Of a stretch of DNA of 54,601 nt, positions 44,984-53,282 are shown in pieces; position 1 is the first letter of the stretch, and every line of letters starts with the position of its first letter. The position numbers and the translations under genes were made by a program. Location of the stretch: positions 1 through 54,601 of the forward strand of contig CAYQJS010000039.1 of the NCBI GenBank assembly GCA_964417895.1, in the 5' to 3' direction. Source of the stretch: CAYQJS01 sp964417895 (GTDB taxonomy: Bacteria; Chloroflexota; UBA6077; SHYK01). Below the pieces are notes generated by a model. The model was not told the DNA's origin. It did no database searches and saw only the letters and a list, made by a program, of their open reading frames with translations.

Positions 44984-46198
44984 TCACCATGTCCCTCGGG
45001 CGCCGTCCCTCCCCAACTCCAGCACCTGGTCCCAGAGATGGTGGGCCACGTCGATCTTGGGGAGCAACGGAAGATCGAACTGGGCCCCACCCTTCCGAAG
45101 GATGACGACCTTGTTAAAGTCGCTGCCGAATCCACTGTCTGTTCGCGTCACGTCGTTCGCAACAATGAGGTCCAGGCCTTTGCCATTGAGCTTGGCGCGC
45201 GCATTCTCCACTAGGTTCTCCGTCTCAGCGGCGAACCCCACGAGGAGGGGGCGTCGTGCCCCGCTCGCGGCCGCGGCGACCTCGGCGAGAATATCCGGGG
45301 TGGGCGCCAACTCTACGGACATAGCCCGCGCACTCTTCTTGATCTTCGCCTCGGCCGGCTCAGACGGCATGTAGTCGGCCACAGCGGCGGCCATCACGAG
45401 CGCGTCGATACCCGGAAGCAGAGAAACCACCGCGTCGCGCATCTCCACTGCCCGCTCCACCTCCACGAGGCGAGAGCCGAACGGCGCTGGCGCTCCGGTG
45501 GTGGAGATCAAGGTCACCGCAGCGCCCCGGTCGCGGGCGGCTTCGGCGATCGCGTAGCCCATCTTCCCCGACGACCGGTTCGAGATGTAGCGGACCGGAT
45601 CGATGGTCTCCCGCGTGCCGCCCGCGGTCACCGCCACGCGCCACTCGGCGAGATCGCCCCGTCGCGCCAGAACATACTTCGCCACCTGCAGGATCACCTC
45701 CGGATCGGCGAGCCGCCCGGCGCCTACTGATCCAGAGGCCAGATGGCCCACTTCCGGCTCAACGATCGTCCAGCCCCGCTCGCGCAGTGTTCGGATGTGG
45801 GCTTCAGTGGCAGGGTGCGCCCACATGTTGGTCTCCATAGCAGGCGCCAGCACCCCTGGAGCCAGTGAGGAGAGCGCCGTTGTGGCCACCATATCGTCGG
45901 CGAGCCCGAGCGCCAGCTTCGCGATGGTGTGTGCCGTAGCCGGCGCGATGAGGAGCAGGTCGGCCTGGCGACCAATGGCGACGTGCCCGATGTGGCTCTC
46001 CGCGTCCAACTCGAACACATCAACGGCTACGGGGCGCCGAGTGATGGCCTGGAAGCTGAGCGGCGGTACCAGGCGCGTCGCCTCGGGGGTCATCACCACA
46101 TCGACGAGCGCCCCTTGCTGCGTGAGGCTGCTTGCCAGCGCTACCGCCTTGTAGGCTGCGATGCTGCCCGTCACGCCGAGGGCGATCCTGCGTCCCAT
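44984..46198 (-). CDS. coaBC: Bifunctional phosphopantothenoylcysteine decarboxylase/synthase
   Basis: About 404 aa. The N-terminal CoaC flavoprotein domain has GVTGSIAAYKA, and an active-site region with His in SHIGHVAIGRQADLLLIAPAT and PAMETNMW. The C-terminal CoaB domain has TAGGTRETIDPVRYISNRSSGKMG and FAAETEN. It makes 4'-phosphopantetheine from phosphopantothenate and cysteine for CoA. The ATG at 46198 starts the conserved MGRRIALGVTG; a frame reaching 46279 is translated from the tandem repeat and overlaps coaX. No ribosome binding site precedes 46198, so coupling from the upstream ATG cannot be excluded. Confidence 0.95.
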   Translation of the reverse strand: MGRRIALGVTGSIAAYKAVALASSLTQQGALVDVVMTPEATRLVPPLSFQAITRRPVAVDVFELDAESHIGHVAIGRQADLLLIAPATAHTIAKLALGLADDMVATTALSSLAPGVLAPAMETNMWAHPATEAHIRTLRERGWTIVEPEVGHLASGSVGAGRLADPEVILQVAKYVLARRGDLAEWRVAVTAGGTRETIDPVRYISNRSSGKMGYAIAEAARDRGAAVTLISTTGAPAPFGSRLVEVERAVEMRDAVVSLLPGIDALVMAAAVADYMPSEPAEAKIKKSARAMSVELAPTPDILAEVAAAASGARRPLLVGFAAETENLVENARAKLNGKGLDLIVANDVTRTDSGFGSDFNKVVILRKGGAQFDLPLLPKIDVAHHLWDQVLELGRDGARGTW

Positions 46199-46245
46199 CA
46201 GCGGATTGCGGATTGCGGATTGCGGATTGCGGATCAGGTCGCGGT
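46199..46245. repeat. Tandem GCGGATT heptamer between coaX and coaBC
   Basis: Consecutive copies of GCGGATT (GCGGATTGCGGATTGCGGATT) occupy the coaX-coaBC gap, with a diverged continuation into the end of coaX. Confidence 0.8.
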
Positions 46246-46247
46246 CC

Positions 46248-47036
46248 TCATTGCGCATTCTGCACTCCGCAGTCTCCATTCAAGTCCGCCAGGATGCGCA
46301 GGCCCTTGAGCGTCAAGTCCCGATCCACGACGCGGATCGCCTCAGTTTCCGGGGCGATCAGGTCGACGAGGCCGCCCGTGCCGATGACCACGGCGTCGGC
46401 GTCGAGCTCGCCATTGATGCGGCGGATGAGCCCCTCCACGAGTCCAACGTACCCGTAGATCGCCCCCGACTGCAAACACTCGATCGTGTTCCTGCCAATC
46501 GTGCGCGGCGGGGGTGTCAAGTCGAAGCGGTGAAGCCGCGCCGCGCGGGCCAGCAACGCGTCCACCGCGGTCATGAGCCCTGGCGCGAAGCTGCCCCCGA
46601 CAAAAGCTCCGTCGGCAGATACCACGTCGAAGTTCGTAGCTGTGCCGAAGTCCACGACGATGGCCGGACAACCGTACAGCTCAGCCGCGCCCGTGGCATT
46701 GGCGATGCGGTCCCCGCCCACCTCACGAGGATTATCCACGGCGAGACGGACGCTCGTCGCAAGAGCAGACGTAACGTTCAAGACCTCGTGGCCAAAGTAG
46801 CGGCGAGCGAGCTGTTGGAACGTTGCGGTCAGCTGCGGGACGACACTGCACAGAACGGTGCGGTCGATCGAGGTGAAGGTGAGCTGGGCCTGTTCGAGGG
46901 ACCAACCCAGGAGGGCTGCGTATTCGTCAGCCAATTTCGCGTGATCGGTGGACCAGCGCCAGCTGCCCGCAAGGCGCTCGCCGTCGAAGACGCCGAGCTT
47001 CAGGTCGGTATTTCCGACGTCAATCGCCAGTAACAT
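46248..47036 (-). CDS. coaX: Type III pantothenate kinase
   Basis: 262 aa. It phosphorylates pantothenate in CoA synthesis. The ASKHA phosphate motif DVGNTDLKLG is at residues 6-15; the family more often has Asn where Asp11 stands. NPREVGGDRIANATGA binds pantothenate and VDFGTATNFD carries the catalytic Asp. GGSFAPGLM also fits. Length is normal. It begins 33 nt after larE, in repeat DNA, with only a weak ribosome binding site. coaBC follows. Confidence 0.94.
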   Translation of the reverse strand: MLLAIDVGNTDLKLGVFDGERLAGSWRWSTDHAKLADEYAALLGWSLEQAQLTFTSIDRTVLCSVVPQLTATFQQLARRYFGHEVLNVTSALATSVRLAVDNPREVGGDRIANATGAAELYGCPAIVVDFGTATNFDVVSADGAFVGGSFAPGLMTAVDALLARAARLHRFDLTPPPRTIGRNTIECLQSGAIYGYVGLVEGLIRRINGELDADAVVIGTGGLVDLIAPETEAIRVVDRDLTLKGLRILADLNGDCGVQNAQ

Positions 47037-47039
47037 GCG

Positions 47040-47118
47040 AGTCCCAAGTCCAAAGTCCCAAATCCCAAGTCATTCCGGCGTTCCCGTACTTGGGACTTGG
47101 GACTTGGGACTTGGGACT
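47040..47118. repeat. Tandem CTTGGGA / TCCCAAG repeat across the larE-coaX junction
   Basis: Repeats of TCCCAAG and TTGGGAC units on both sides of the larE stop. The larE side is translated as the LarE tail (VPSPKSQVPSTG). Confidence 0.75.
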
Positions 47119-47969
47119 AGATTGAGCTTGAAGACTTCGTTCAGGCTGCCGGAGCGGTACCCCTCGAGGTCGAGGGTCACGTAGCGGAAGCCCAGCTCTT
47201 TCACTCTCCTGGCAACCGGCTCTGCCAGCCCCTCCGCCAGGAAGCGCGGTAGGTCCTCGGGTGGCAGCTCGATGCGGGCGATGTCCGCGTGATGGCGCAC
47301 GCGCACCTGACGATAGCCCAGCTCGCGGATCAGCTGCTCGGCGCGGTCGATCTGCTGGAGCTTGTCGCGGCTGATGCGCTCGCCATACGGCACGCGCGAG
47401 GACAGGCAGGCCATGGCGGGCTTATCCCACGTGGCAAGTCCCATCGCCCGCGAGAGCGTCCGGATCTCGGACTTAGTCAGGCCGGCCTCGAGGAGCGGGC
47501 TGCGCACGCCATGCTCTTTTCCCGCGATCGCGCCGGGCCGATAGTCTCCTACATCGTCGGCGTTGAAGCCATCGGCCATGAAGGCCATCCCGGCCTCGCG
47601 CGCAACTGGGGCGAGCACTTCCCAAAGCTCCGTCTTACAGAAATAGCAGCGGTTCGCGGGGTTGGACACGTAGGACTCGTGCTCCATCTCGTGTGTCTCG
47701 ACGACGAGGTGGCGGGCACCGATCTCCGTCGCCAGGCGAATCGCTTCGGACAGCTCCCCGTCGGGGTAGCTGTCCGAGCGGGCGGTTGCCCCCAGGGCTC
47801 GGTCGCCCAGCGAGTCGGCGGCCACTTTCAAAAGAAACGCGGAGTCCACACCACCCGAATACGCCACCAGGACGGTCCCCATGTCACGGAGGATCGCGCG
47901 CAAGCGTTCGAGCTTGGCCAGACCGGCTGCGCGGGGGTCGGGGGCCAGGGGTCGGGGGTCAGTGGGCAC
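47070..47969 (-). CDS. larE: ATP-dependent sacrificial sulfur transferase LarE-like
   Basis: About 299 aa. The PP-loop AYSGGVDSAF adenylates the substrate. NPANRCYFCKTELW and AMACLSSRVPYGERI, which has a conserved Cys, are typical LarE motifs. In lactobacilli LarE gives sulfur from its own Cys to make the nickel-pincer cofactor of lactate racemase. larB and larC are not in the window, so its target is unknown. The true start is uncertain: a GTG at 47969 or a start nearer the PP-loop. The region before is repeat-like. The last about 12 residues come from a tandem repeat. Confidence 0.88.
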   Translation of the reverse strand: MPTDPRPLAPDPRAAGLAKLERLRAILRDMGTVLVAYSGGVDSAFLLKVAADSLGDRALGATARSDSYPDGELSEAIRLATEIGARHLVVETHEMEHESYVSNPANRCYFCKTELWEVLAPVAREAGMAFMADGFNADDVGDYRPGAIAGKEHGVRSPLLEAGLTKSEIRTLSRAMGLATWDKPAMACLSSRVPYGERISRDKLQQIDRAEQLIRELGYRQVRVRHHADIARIELPPEDLPRFLAEGLAEPVARRVKELGFRYVTLDLEGYRSGSLNEVFKLNLVPSPKSQVPSTGTPE

Positions 47970-48035
47970 GGCTAATAACCCTTTCCCCCACCAAGGGCTC
48001 ACTGCCAATCCGGCTCTTAAGCACGTCCATCGAAA

Positions 48036-48167
48036 TGTTTCGTAGCAATGAGCCCGGGCTACCCCCCTCCCTAACCCTCCCCCTCAAGGGGGGAGGGGAC
48101 AGCTGCACTCCCTCCCCCTCGACAGGGGAGGGTAGGGGTGAATCCAAGCAGCCAGAACTACGAAACA
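48036..48167. mobile_element. 132-bp MITE with 10-bp terminal inverted repeats
   Basis: Bounded by TGTTTCGTAG and CTACGAAACA, which are perfect inverted ends. The interior has CCCTCCCCCT/AGGGGGAGGG palindromic blocks. It lies between larE and mnmA. The right end supplies the last codons and TAG stop of mnmA. Different family from the 177-bp element. No transposase is seen. Confidence 0.8.
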
Positions 48168-49345
48168 CTTGCCTCGCCCCGCTTAGCCTCCGACGCCTGG
48201 CCCGCGTCGGACCGCTGTCCCCTGTTCGCTGCCCCCCGAATCGTTCCGCCTCCTACCACGACGTCGCCGTCGTAGAAGACTATGGTCTGGCCGGGCGTCA
48301 CCGCCCTCTGGGGCGCGTCGAAGACGACCCGGACCTCTTCAGATGCTCCCTCTCCCCCCTGGGGAGAGGGCTGGGGTGAGGGGACGGGCTCGATGGTCGC
48401 GGAAACCTCGTCCGCCCGGTAGCGCGCCCTGGCCGTGACTCGCCTGGGCGCGTCGAGCTCCTCGATGGCCATCCAGCTCAGCTGCTCGACGTAGGCCTCC
48501 CTCTGGTACAGTGCCGATTCCTCGCCGACGACGAGCGTATTGGCGTCGCCCCAGATGTCGATAACGAAGAGCGGTTGACTCGAGGCGATCCCCAGACCAC
48601 GCCGCTGGCCCACCGTATAGAAGGCCACGCCCTCGTGTCGGCCAACCACTCGGCCTCCCAGGTCCACGATGGGGCCGGGACGGACCGCGCCCGAGTCCTC
48701 CTGGCGCAGATAATCACGATAGTTGCGCGTCGGAACGAAGCAGATATCCTGGCTCTCGGGCTTATCCGCCACGTGGAGCCCCTGCTCGTGCGCAATGCGA
48801 CGCGCGTCGTCCTTCGACAGGTCGCCCAGCGGGAACATCGCGCGCGCGAGCCGTTCCTGCGTCATCACGTACAGGACGTAGGACTGGTCCTTCTTTTCGT
48901 CGAGCGCTTTGCGGAGCGCAAGGCGCCCCGAGGGCGCTCGCGTGATACGAGCGTAGTGGCCCGTCGCCACGTATTCGGCGCCCAACGCGTCCGCCTTTGC
49001 CAGGAGGGCATCGAACTTGATGAACTGGTTGCAGCGAACGCAGGGGTTGGGCGTCCGTCCCCGTCGGTACTCCTCGATGAAATTGTCGATGACCTGCCGG
49101 CGAAATATGTCGCGGAAGTTGACGACGTAATGGGGCACGCCCAGCGTGGCGCACACGCGGCGGGCATCTTCGACCGCCCCCAGCGCGCAGCAGGCATCTT
49201 CACGCTCGATCACCGCCAGCCCGTCGCTCTCGGGCCAGACGTTGAGCGTGATACCGATGACGCGGTGACCGGCGCGTGCCAGAAGCGCCGCGGTGACTGA
49301 GCTGTCTACCCCGCCGCTCATGCCGACAAGAACCGTTGAGGCCAA
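48158..49345 (-). CDS. mnmA: tRNA-specific 2-thiouridylase MnmA
   Basis: About 395 aa. It thiolates U34 of tRNA Lys, Glu and Gln. GMSGGVDSS is the PP-loop. The catalytic Cys pair is in NPCVRCN and SQDICFVP. The TTG at 49345 is preferred: AGGAGG lies 7 nt before it and it starts directly before the first strand. Two oddities: about 12 residues (PSPQPSPQGGEG) in the C-terminal beta-barrel are encoded by an in-frame repeat near 48346-48387, and the stop codon comes from the MITE end at 48158-48167. Confidence 0.93.
   Translation of the reverse strand: MASTVLVGMSGGVDSSVTAALLARAGHRVIGITLNVWPESDGLAVIEREDACCALGAVEDARRVCATLGVPHYVVNFRDIFRRQVIDNFIEEYRRGRTPNPCVRCNQFIKFDALLAKADALGAEYVATGHYARITRAPSGRLALRKALDEKKDQSYVLYVMTQERLARAMFPLGDLSKDDARRIAHEQGLHVADKPESQDICFVPTRNYRDYLRQEDSGAVRPGPIVDLGGRVVGRHEGVAFYTVGQRRGLGIASSQPLFVIDIWGDANTLVVGEESALYQREAYVEQLSWMAIEELDAPRRVTARARYRADEVSATIEPVPSPQPSPQGGEGASEEVRVVFDAPQRAVTPGQTIVFYDGDVVVGGGTIRGAANRGQRSDAGQASEAKRGEASVS
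48346..48387. repeat. CTCTCCC/GGGAGAG palindrome carried in frame inside mnmA
   Basis: A copy of the CCCTCTCCC..GGGAGAGGGCTGGGGTGAGGG core lies inside the coding sequence and keeps the frame. The same core forms the interior of the 177-bp elements and the repeat at 49826-49950. Confidence 0.75.
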
Positions 49346-49365
49346 ACCCAGCACCTCCTGTGCGC

Positions 49366-49794
49366 TCAATTGTAACGGCGGTCAGACCGGCAGCGTGGCC
49401 TGAGCAGCGCGAGCCAGATGATGACGTTGGCGGCGTGGCCTGCCCAGCAAACGCGACACTCCAGCCGCCACTGGATCAGCGCCGCGGCGAGATAGGCGCT
49501 CATCGCCAGCGCGAGGGTGGCCCCCGCCAGCAACAGACGCTTCGGCCATCCCAGCAAGAGCCCAACTGCCAGCGTACCGTAGAACAGGAGGCCAAGCGCC
49601 GAGTTCGGAATGCCCACGAGCGCCGCCGTTGGTGTGCGGAACAGGGCTGCGCAGCCGCCAGCCTCCAGGTTGCAGACGTTGGGCCCCGTCAATGCGGCGG
49701 GAAGGACGCGGTAGCGCCCGTAGAGCGCCGCTACGGACGCTGCGCTCCCAACGGCGATCCCGCACACCAGTACAGCTCGCCGGAAGAGAGTCAT
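49366..49794 (-). CDS. Vitamin K epoxide reductase (VKOR) family protein
   Basis: 142 aa with four hydrophobic segments. Redox-active cysteines: CNLEAGGC on the outer loop (spaced C-x6-C rather than the usual CxxxxxxC ring variants), and CRVC before the last helix (the quinone-linked CxxC). GIPNSALGLLFYG is the VKOR hallmark. It would reoxidise a periplasmic thiol oxidase by passing electrons to quinone. A soluble DsbA-like partner is not fused here or seen nearby. It lies 20 nt upstream of mnmA. Confidence 0.83.
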   Translation of the reverse strand: MTLFRRAVLVCGIAVGSAASVAALYGRYRVLPAALTGPNVCNLEAGGCAALFRTPTAALVGIPNSALGLLFYGTLAVGLLLGWPKRLLLAGATLALAMSAYLAAALIQWRLECRVCWAGHAANVIIWLALLRPRCRSDRRYN

Positions 49795-50139
49795 GGGGTG
49801 CGCTCAAACGCCCGGACTGTTGAACCAATCCCTCTCCCATCGCAATGGGAGAGGTTAGATGAGGGCCCCCTGCCGAACCCTACTACCATCGGTCATCGGG
49901 GTCTGCCCTCACCCCACCCCTCTCCCGCTGCGGCAGGAGAGGGAGTCTACGCGCTCGCTCAGCCATCGGTGCTCTTGCGCCAACCTGTATTAGAGCCAGA
50001 CGGACGGCCGTCGTGCAACGTGCCCGTGATCCCCAAGGCGATGAGTCCCAGGCGCACGATCGCTAGGATCGAAGGGCAGGAAATACCGTATTGTTTCCTG
50101 CAGCGCCCCTACTCCATCGCCACGCGGAGGTATTTGGAC
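49795..50139. repeat. Gene-free stretch with CTCTCCC palindromes
   Basis: Contains two diverged CCCTCTCCC/GGGAGAGG hairpins (about 49831-49855 and 49910-49950) joined by a CTCACCC segment, and otherwise no gene. The frame that extends upstream from the hydrolase crosses this repeat DNA and is not coding there. Confidence 0.6.
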
Positions 50140-50949
50140 ATGGCCATCGCGACGGGCGTCGTCGAGAAGTATGTCGACTTAAGCCATGGCAAGACACGCT
50201 ATCTGGAGGCCGGCACAGGGTACCCCACGATTCTGCTGCATGGCGTCGGCTACACCGCGGGCGGAGATAGCTGGTTCCTCAACATCGGCCCGCTCTCCGA
50301 CAAAGTCCGCGTGCTGGCAGTCGACTTCCTCGGATGGGGGCTGGGTGATCGACTCGACCTCGAATACTCGTTCGCCTATCTGGTGGACTTCGTGCGCGAA
50401 TTCCAGGACGCTCTGGGCCTCGACAAGTCCAACATCGTCGGCCACTCCATGGGCGGCTGGATCGCCTCCGTGCTCGCTTACGAGAGCCCCAACCGGGTCA
50501 ACAAACTGGTGCTCGTCGCCAGCGGCGGTACCGCGAGTCGGACCATCCCCAGTATGACCGAGTTTAAGCCGCCAAGCAGGGACGATATCAGGAGGCAGAT
50601 GGAGGCGCGCGTGAAGGCGCCAGCCGTCGACCTCGACGCCCTCGCCGACGAGCAGTACGAACGGACGCAGCAGGTCCCCGGCGCGTTGGAGGCGTACCAG
50701 AAGATCCTGAGACACATGAACAACCCGCCGACTCGGCAGCGATACAACACGGTGCGCCGACTCCCCCACGTCACAGCGCCGACGCTGGTCGTCTGGGGCC
50801 GCCAGGACTCGACGAACGCGCTGGAGCTGGGCGAGAACACCCACCGGCTCATTCCGGGCTCGAAGCTGGTCATCATCGAGGATTGCGACCACTTCATCCC
50901 GACGGAGAAGCCCGAGCAGCTCAACCGGGCGCTGCTGGAGTTCCTGTAG
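50140..50949 (+). CDS. Alpha/beta hydrolase (meta-cleavage or lipolytic type)
   Basis: 269 aa. ILLHGVGYTAGG is the oxyanion loop. The nucleophile elbow is GHSMGG, with Asp in WGRQDSTN and His in DCDHFIP. The layout is that of cytoplasmic C-C bond hydrolases or esterases. The ATG at 50140 follows GGAGG at 9 nt and sits directly before the first strand. It starts a co-directional cluster: the RidA gene begins 8 nt after its stop. Confidence 0.87.
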   Translation: MAIATGVVEKYVDLSHGKTRYLEAGTGYPTILLHGVGYTAGGDSWFLNIGPLSDKVRVLAVDFLGWGLGDRLDLEYSFAYLVDFVREFQDALGLDKSNIVGHSMGGWIASVLAYESPNRVNKLVLVASGGTASRTIPSMTEFKPPSRDDIRRQMEARVKAPAVDLDALADEQYERTQQVPGALEAYQKILRHMNNPPTRQRYNTVRRLPHVTAPTLVVWGRQDSTNALELGENTHRLIPGSKLVIIEDCDHFIPTEKPEQLNRALLEFL

Positions 50950-50957
50950 GCGAAAGC

Positions 50958-51443
50958 ATGATCGAGGAGCGGCTGAAAGACCTGGGGATCGAGCTACCGC
51001 CCCCTCCTGAACCAATGGGGAATTACATCGGCGCCGTTCAGGTGGGCGACCTGGTCTTCCTGGGCGGCGTGTCTAACCGAGTCCGGGGAGTGCTGAAGTA
51101 TCGCGGCAAGCTCGGCCGCGACCTGACCGTCGAGCAGGGCTACGACGCAGCCCGCATGGCGGCGATCAACCACCTCGCCATCCTCAAAGCGTTCCTGGGC
51201 GATCTGGATCGCATCGAGCGCATCGTGAAGGTGGTGGGGCACATCAACTGCGCGCCGGGCTTCAACCGTCTGCCGCCCGTGCTCAACGGCGCGTCGGACC
51301 TCCTCGTGGAAGTCTTTGGTGAGGCCGGCCGACACGCGCGCCTGGCGCTGGGCGCCGCCGAGTTGAACGACGACATTCCCGTCGAGACAGAGATGATCGT
51401 GCAGGTGCGGCAGCCGACGGCCAGCTACGGCGACGAGGAGTAG
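50958..51443 (+). CDS. RidA/YjgF family protein
   Basis: 161 aa, somewhat longer than RidA because of an extended N terminus. It belongs to the group with GNYIGAVQVGDLVFLGG and a C-terminal DDIPVETEMIVQV. It lacks the exact Arg-in-PARS(T) of the 2-iminobutanoate deaminases (the segment reads GRHARLALGAAELN, which has an Arg nearby). Function is deaminase-like or unknown. It is adjacent to a D-amino-acid-oxidase-like enzyme, whose imine products would suit a RidA partner. Confidence 0.87.
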   Translation: MIEERLKDLGIELPPPPEPMGNYIGAVQVGDLVFLGGVSNRVRGVLKYRGKLGRDLTVEQGYDAARMAAINHLAILKAFLGDLDRIERIVKVVGHINCAPGFNRLPPVLNGASDLLVEVFGEAGRHARLALGAAELNDDIPVETEMIVQVRQPTASYGDEE

Positions 51444-51451
51444 AAGGCCTG

Positions 51452-52582
51452 ATGGCATCCGCGCCCAGCCCCGATGTGGCAATCATCGGCGGTGGCGTCA
51501 TCGGCTGCGCCATTGCCTATCGCCTTGCCTGCGACGGGGCCCGGGTCACCGTCGTCGAGCGGTCTCGCGTCGCGGCCGAATCCTCAGGAGCGGCGGCTGG
51601 CATCCTGGCGCCGCGCGTTCACGCCACCGCGCCCCGCCTGTTCGAGCTGGCCCTGGCCAGCGAGCGCCTCTTTGCGCCGCTGGTTGAGCACCTCCACTCC
51701 GAGACCGGTCTTGACGTGGAGTACGTCCGTACGGACGCTCTTGACCTGGCCCTCGACGACACCGGGGAGGAGCTGCTGCGAGACAAGCTGCGCTGGCTGC
51801 AAGAGGCCGGCCACGGCGTACGCTGGATCGACCGCGAGGAAACGCTTGGGATGGAGCCACAGCTCAGCCCGGAGCTGAGGGGCGCGTTTCTCGATCCCGA
51901 CGGCTTTCAAATCCACCCCGCGCGCTTCACACAGGCCCTGGCGCAGGCGGCCGCCCGGCGTGGCGTGCGCTTCGAGCTGGGCGTCGAGGCGATCGGGCTG
52001 CTGGGATCAAGGCCGCGCGGAGAGGGCATCAGGACGGCGACCGGCGAGATTCGCGCCGGCCACGTCGTGCTCGCGGCGGGCGCATGGACGAGCTTCTGCG
52101 GTGACTGGGTGGGCTTCCCCATCCCGGTCTTCCCGGCCAGGGGCCAGATCCTGGCAGTCTCCGCGGTACCGGCGCCGATTCGCTCCATCGTTTACGGGGC
52201 TGGCATCTACCTACTCCCCCGGGTTGATGGCTCCGTCGTCGTCGGGGCAACGGCCGAGCGGGTCGGGTTCGATAAGAGCCTCACGGCGAGCGCCATGGCC
52301 TGGCTCCTCGGCTCCATCCCGGCCGTCTGCCCAGCGCTGGCCCACGCATCATTCGATCGCGCCTGGGCCGGCCTCCGTCCCGGTTCCCCGGACGAGCTGC
52401 CGATCATCGGGCTCGTCCCCGGCTGGCAGGACGTGACGATTGCCGCCGGCCACTACCGAAACGGCATCATGCTGGCGCCCCTCACCGCGGACATGGTGTC
52501 GGCCCTCGTGCTCCGGGGCAAAGTCGACCCTCAGCTCGATCTCGTTCGGGTCGACCGCTTCCCCGCGACCGGGTCAGGTTGA
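51452..52582 (+). CDS. FAD-dependent amine/D-amino-acid oxidase (ThiO/DadA-like)
   Basis: 376 aa. GGGVIGCAIAYRLA (residues 13-26) is the FAD motif, and VVERS a few strands later holds the ribose. RAWAGLRPGSPDELPIIG and AAGHYRNGIMLAP near the C terminus are typical of ThiO/glycine oxidase-like enzymes. It oxidises an amine to an imine. It begins 8 nt after the RidA stop, so the two are probably cotranslated. Thiazole genes are absent nearby, so a role in thiamine synthesis is not supported. Confidence 0.88.
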   Translation: MASAPSPDVAIIGGGVIGCAIAYRLACDGARVTVVERSRVAAESSGAAAGILAPRVHATAPRLFELALASERLFAPLVEHLHSETGLDVEYVRTDALDLALDDTGEELLRDKLRWLQEAGHGVRWIDREETLGMEPQLSPELRGAFLDPDGFQIHPARFTQALAQAAARRGVRFELGVEAIGLLGSRPRGEGIRTATGEIRAGHVVLAAGAWTSFCGDWVGFPIPVFPARGQILAVSAVPAPIRSIVYGAGIYLLPRVDGSVVVGATAERVGFDKSLTASAMAWLLGSIPAVCPALAHASFDRAWAGLRPGSPDELPIIGLVPGWQDVTIAAGHYRNGIMLAPLTADMVSALVLRGKVDPQLDLVRVDRFPATGSG

Positions 52583-52612
52583 CGCCGTCGGGGGCGAGGG
52601 CCATACTCGACG

Positions 52613-52690
52613 AAGTCCCAGGTCCCAGGTCCCAAGTCTCAGGTCCCAAGTGGGGCCACGCGCTGGACCTGGGACAGGGACTTGGGACTC
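52613..52690. repeat. Tandem CCCAAGTC / GACTTGGG repeat
   Basis: CCCAGGTCCCAAGTCTCAGGTCCC units followed by inverted GGACTTGGG units, between the oxidase gene and the HbpS-like gene. The same unit as at 19121-19337 and 47040-47118. Confidence 0.75.
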
Positions 52691-52705
52691 GGACTGGAGG
52701 TGAGC

Positions 52706-53116
52706 GTGAGCCAGCGCATCAGCCTTGCGCAGGCCCAGGCCGCGGTGGCAGCGGCGATTGAGGAGGCCAGGATGGACGGCAGGGGCATGGCCGCCGCCGT
52801 CGTGGACGAGCACGGCGACCTGATCTGCTGCGCCCGAATGGATGGCGTGCCGGAGCGGGTCCAGCGCTTCGCCATTCGCAAGGCCTACACGGCGGCCGTC
52901 ATGGGGCGAGACACGCTGGTCTTCAAGCGGGACATGCAGCAGGCGGAGCGCACGCTGGCCGACTACGGCGACCCCAACTTCACCACGCTGCAAGGCGGGC
53001 TGGTCGTCCGCTCGGAGGGGCAGGTGGTCGGAGGGATGGCCGTGGGGGGCAATACCAGCCAGCGCGACGAGGAAGTGGCCAGGATCGCCTTGCGAGCCCT
53101 GGGCGTCGAGGGTTAG
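52706..53116 (+). CDS. HbpS/GlcG family protein
   Basis: 136 aa. ISLAQAQAAVAAAIEEA, then MAAAVVDEHGDLI, AIRKAYTAA and GGMAVGG fit the GlcG/HbpS (DUF336) family of small proteins, some of which bind haem or corrins and some are parts of glycolate or diol catabolic loci. GTG at 52706 chosen because GGAGG is 5 nt before it. It shares the direction of the RidA-oxidase genes. The exact role is unknown. Confidence 0.85.
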   Translation: MSQRISLAQAQAAVAAAIEEARMDGRGMAAAVVDEHGDLICCARMDGVPERVQRFAIRKAYTAAVMGRDTLVFKRDMQQAERTLADYGDPNFTTLQGGLVVRSEGQVVGGMAVGGNTSQRDEEVARIALRALGVEG

Positions 53117-53161
53117 AGCCGGTGCGGCAGGCTGTGATAGCTCTCACCCCATTTTGATGCA

Positions 53162-53218
53162 GGGTTCGTAGGGCGATGCATGCGTCGCCCGCGGGCGCGG
53201 CGTGCTGCGCCCCTACCA
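53162..53218. repeat. GTAGGG..CCCTAC inverted repeat
   Basis: GTAGGGCGATGCATGCGTCGCCC with a partial partner GCCCCTACC, a small palindromic repeat in the gap before the triple-RidA gene. Confidence 0.45.
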
Positions 53219-53282
53219 GACCGACCACCTTCGGCATGGATATTCGTACCATCCGATCCACTAGAGCCAGCGGAGGGCAACC

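Noticed and set aside
46200..46245. CRISPR-like array
   Set aside because: The repeat units are contiguous heptamers without spacers. No cas genes are present in the window.
49336..50139. N-terminal extension of the alpha/beta hydrolase
   Set aside because: It runs antisense through the VKOR gene and through repeat DNA. The ATG at 50140 has its own ribosome binding site.
51452..52582. Thiamine-pathway glycine oxidase (ThiO) by name
   Set aside because: No thiamine genes are near. The RidA neighbour fits a general amine oxidase as well, so no symbol is given.
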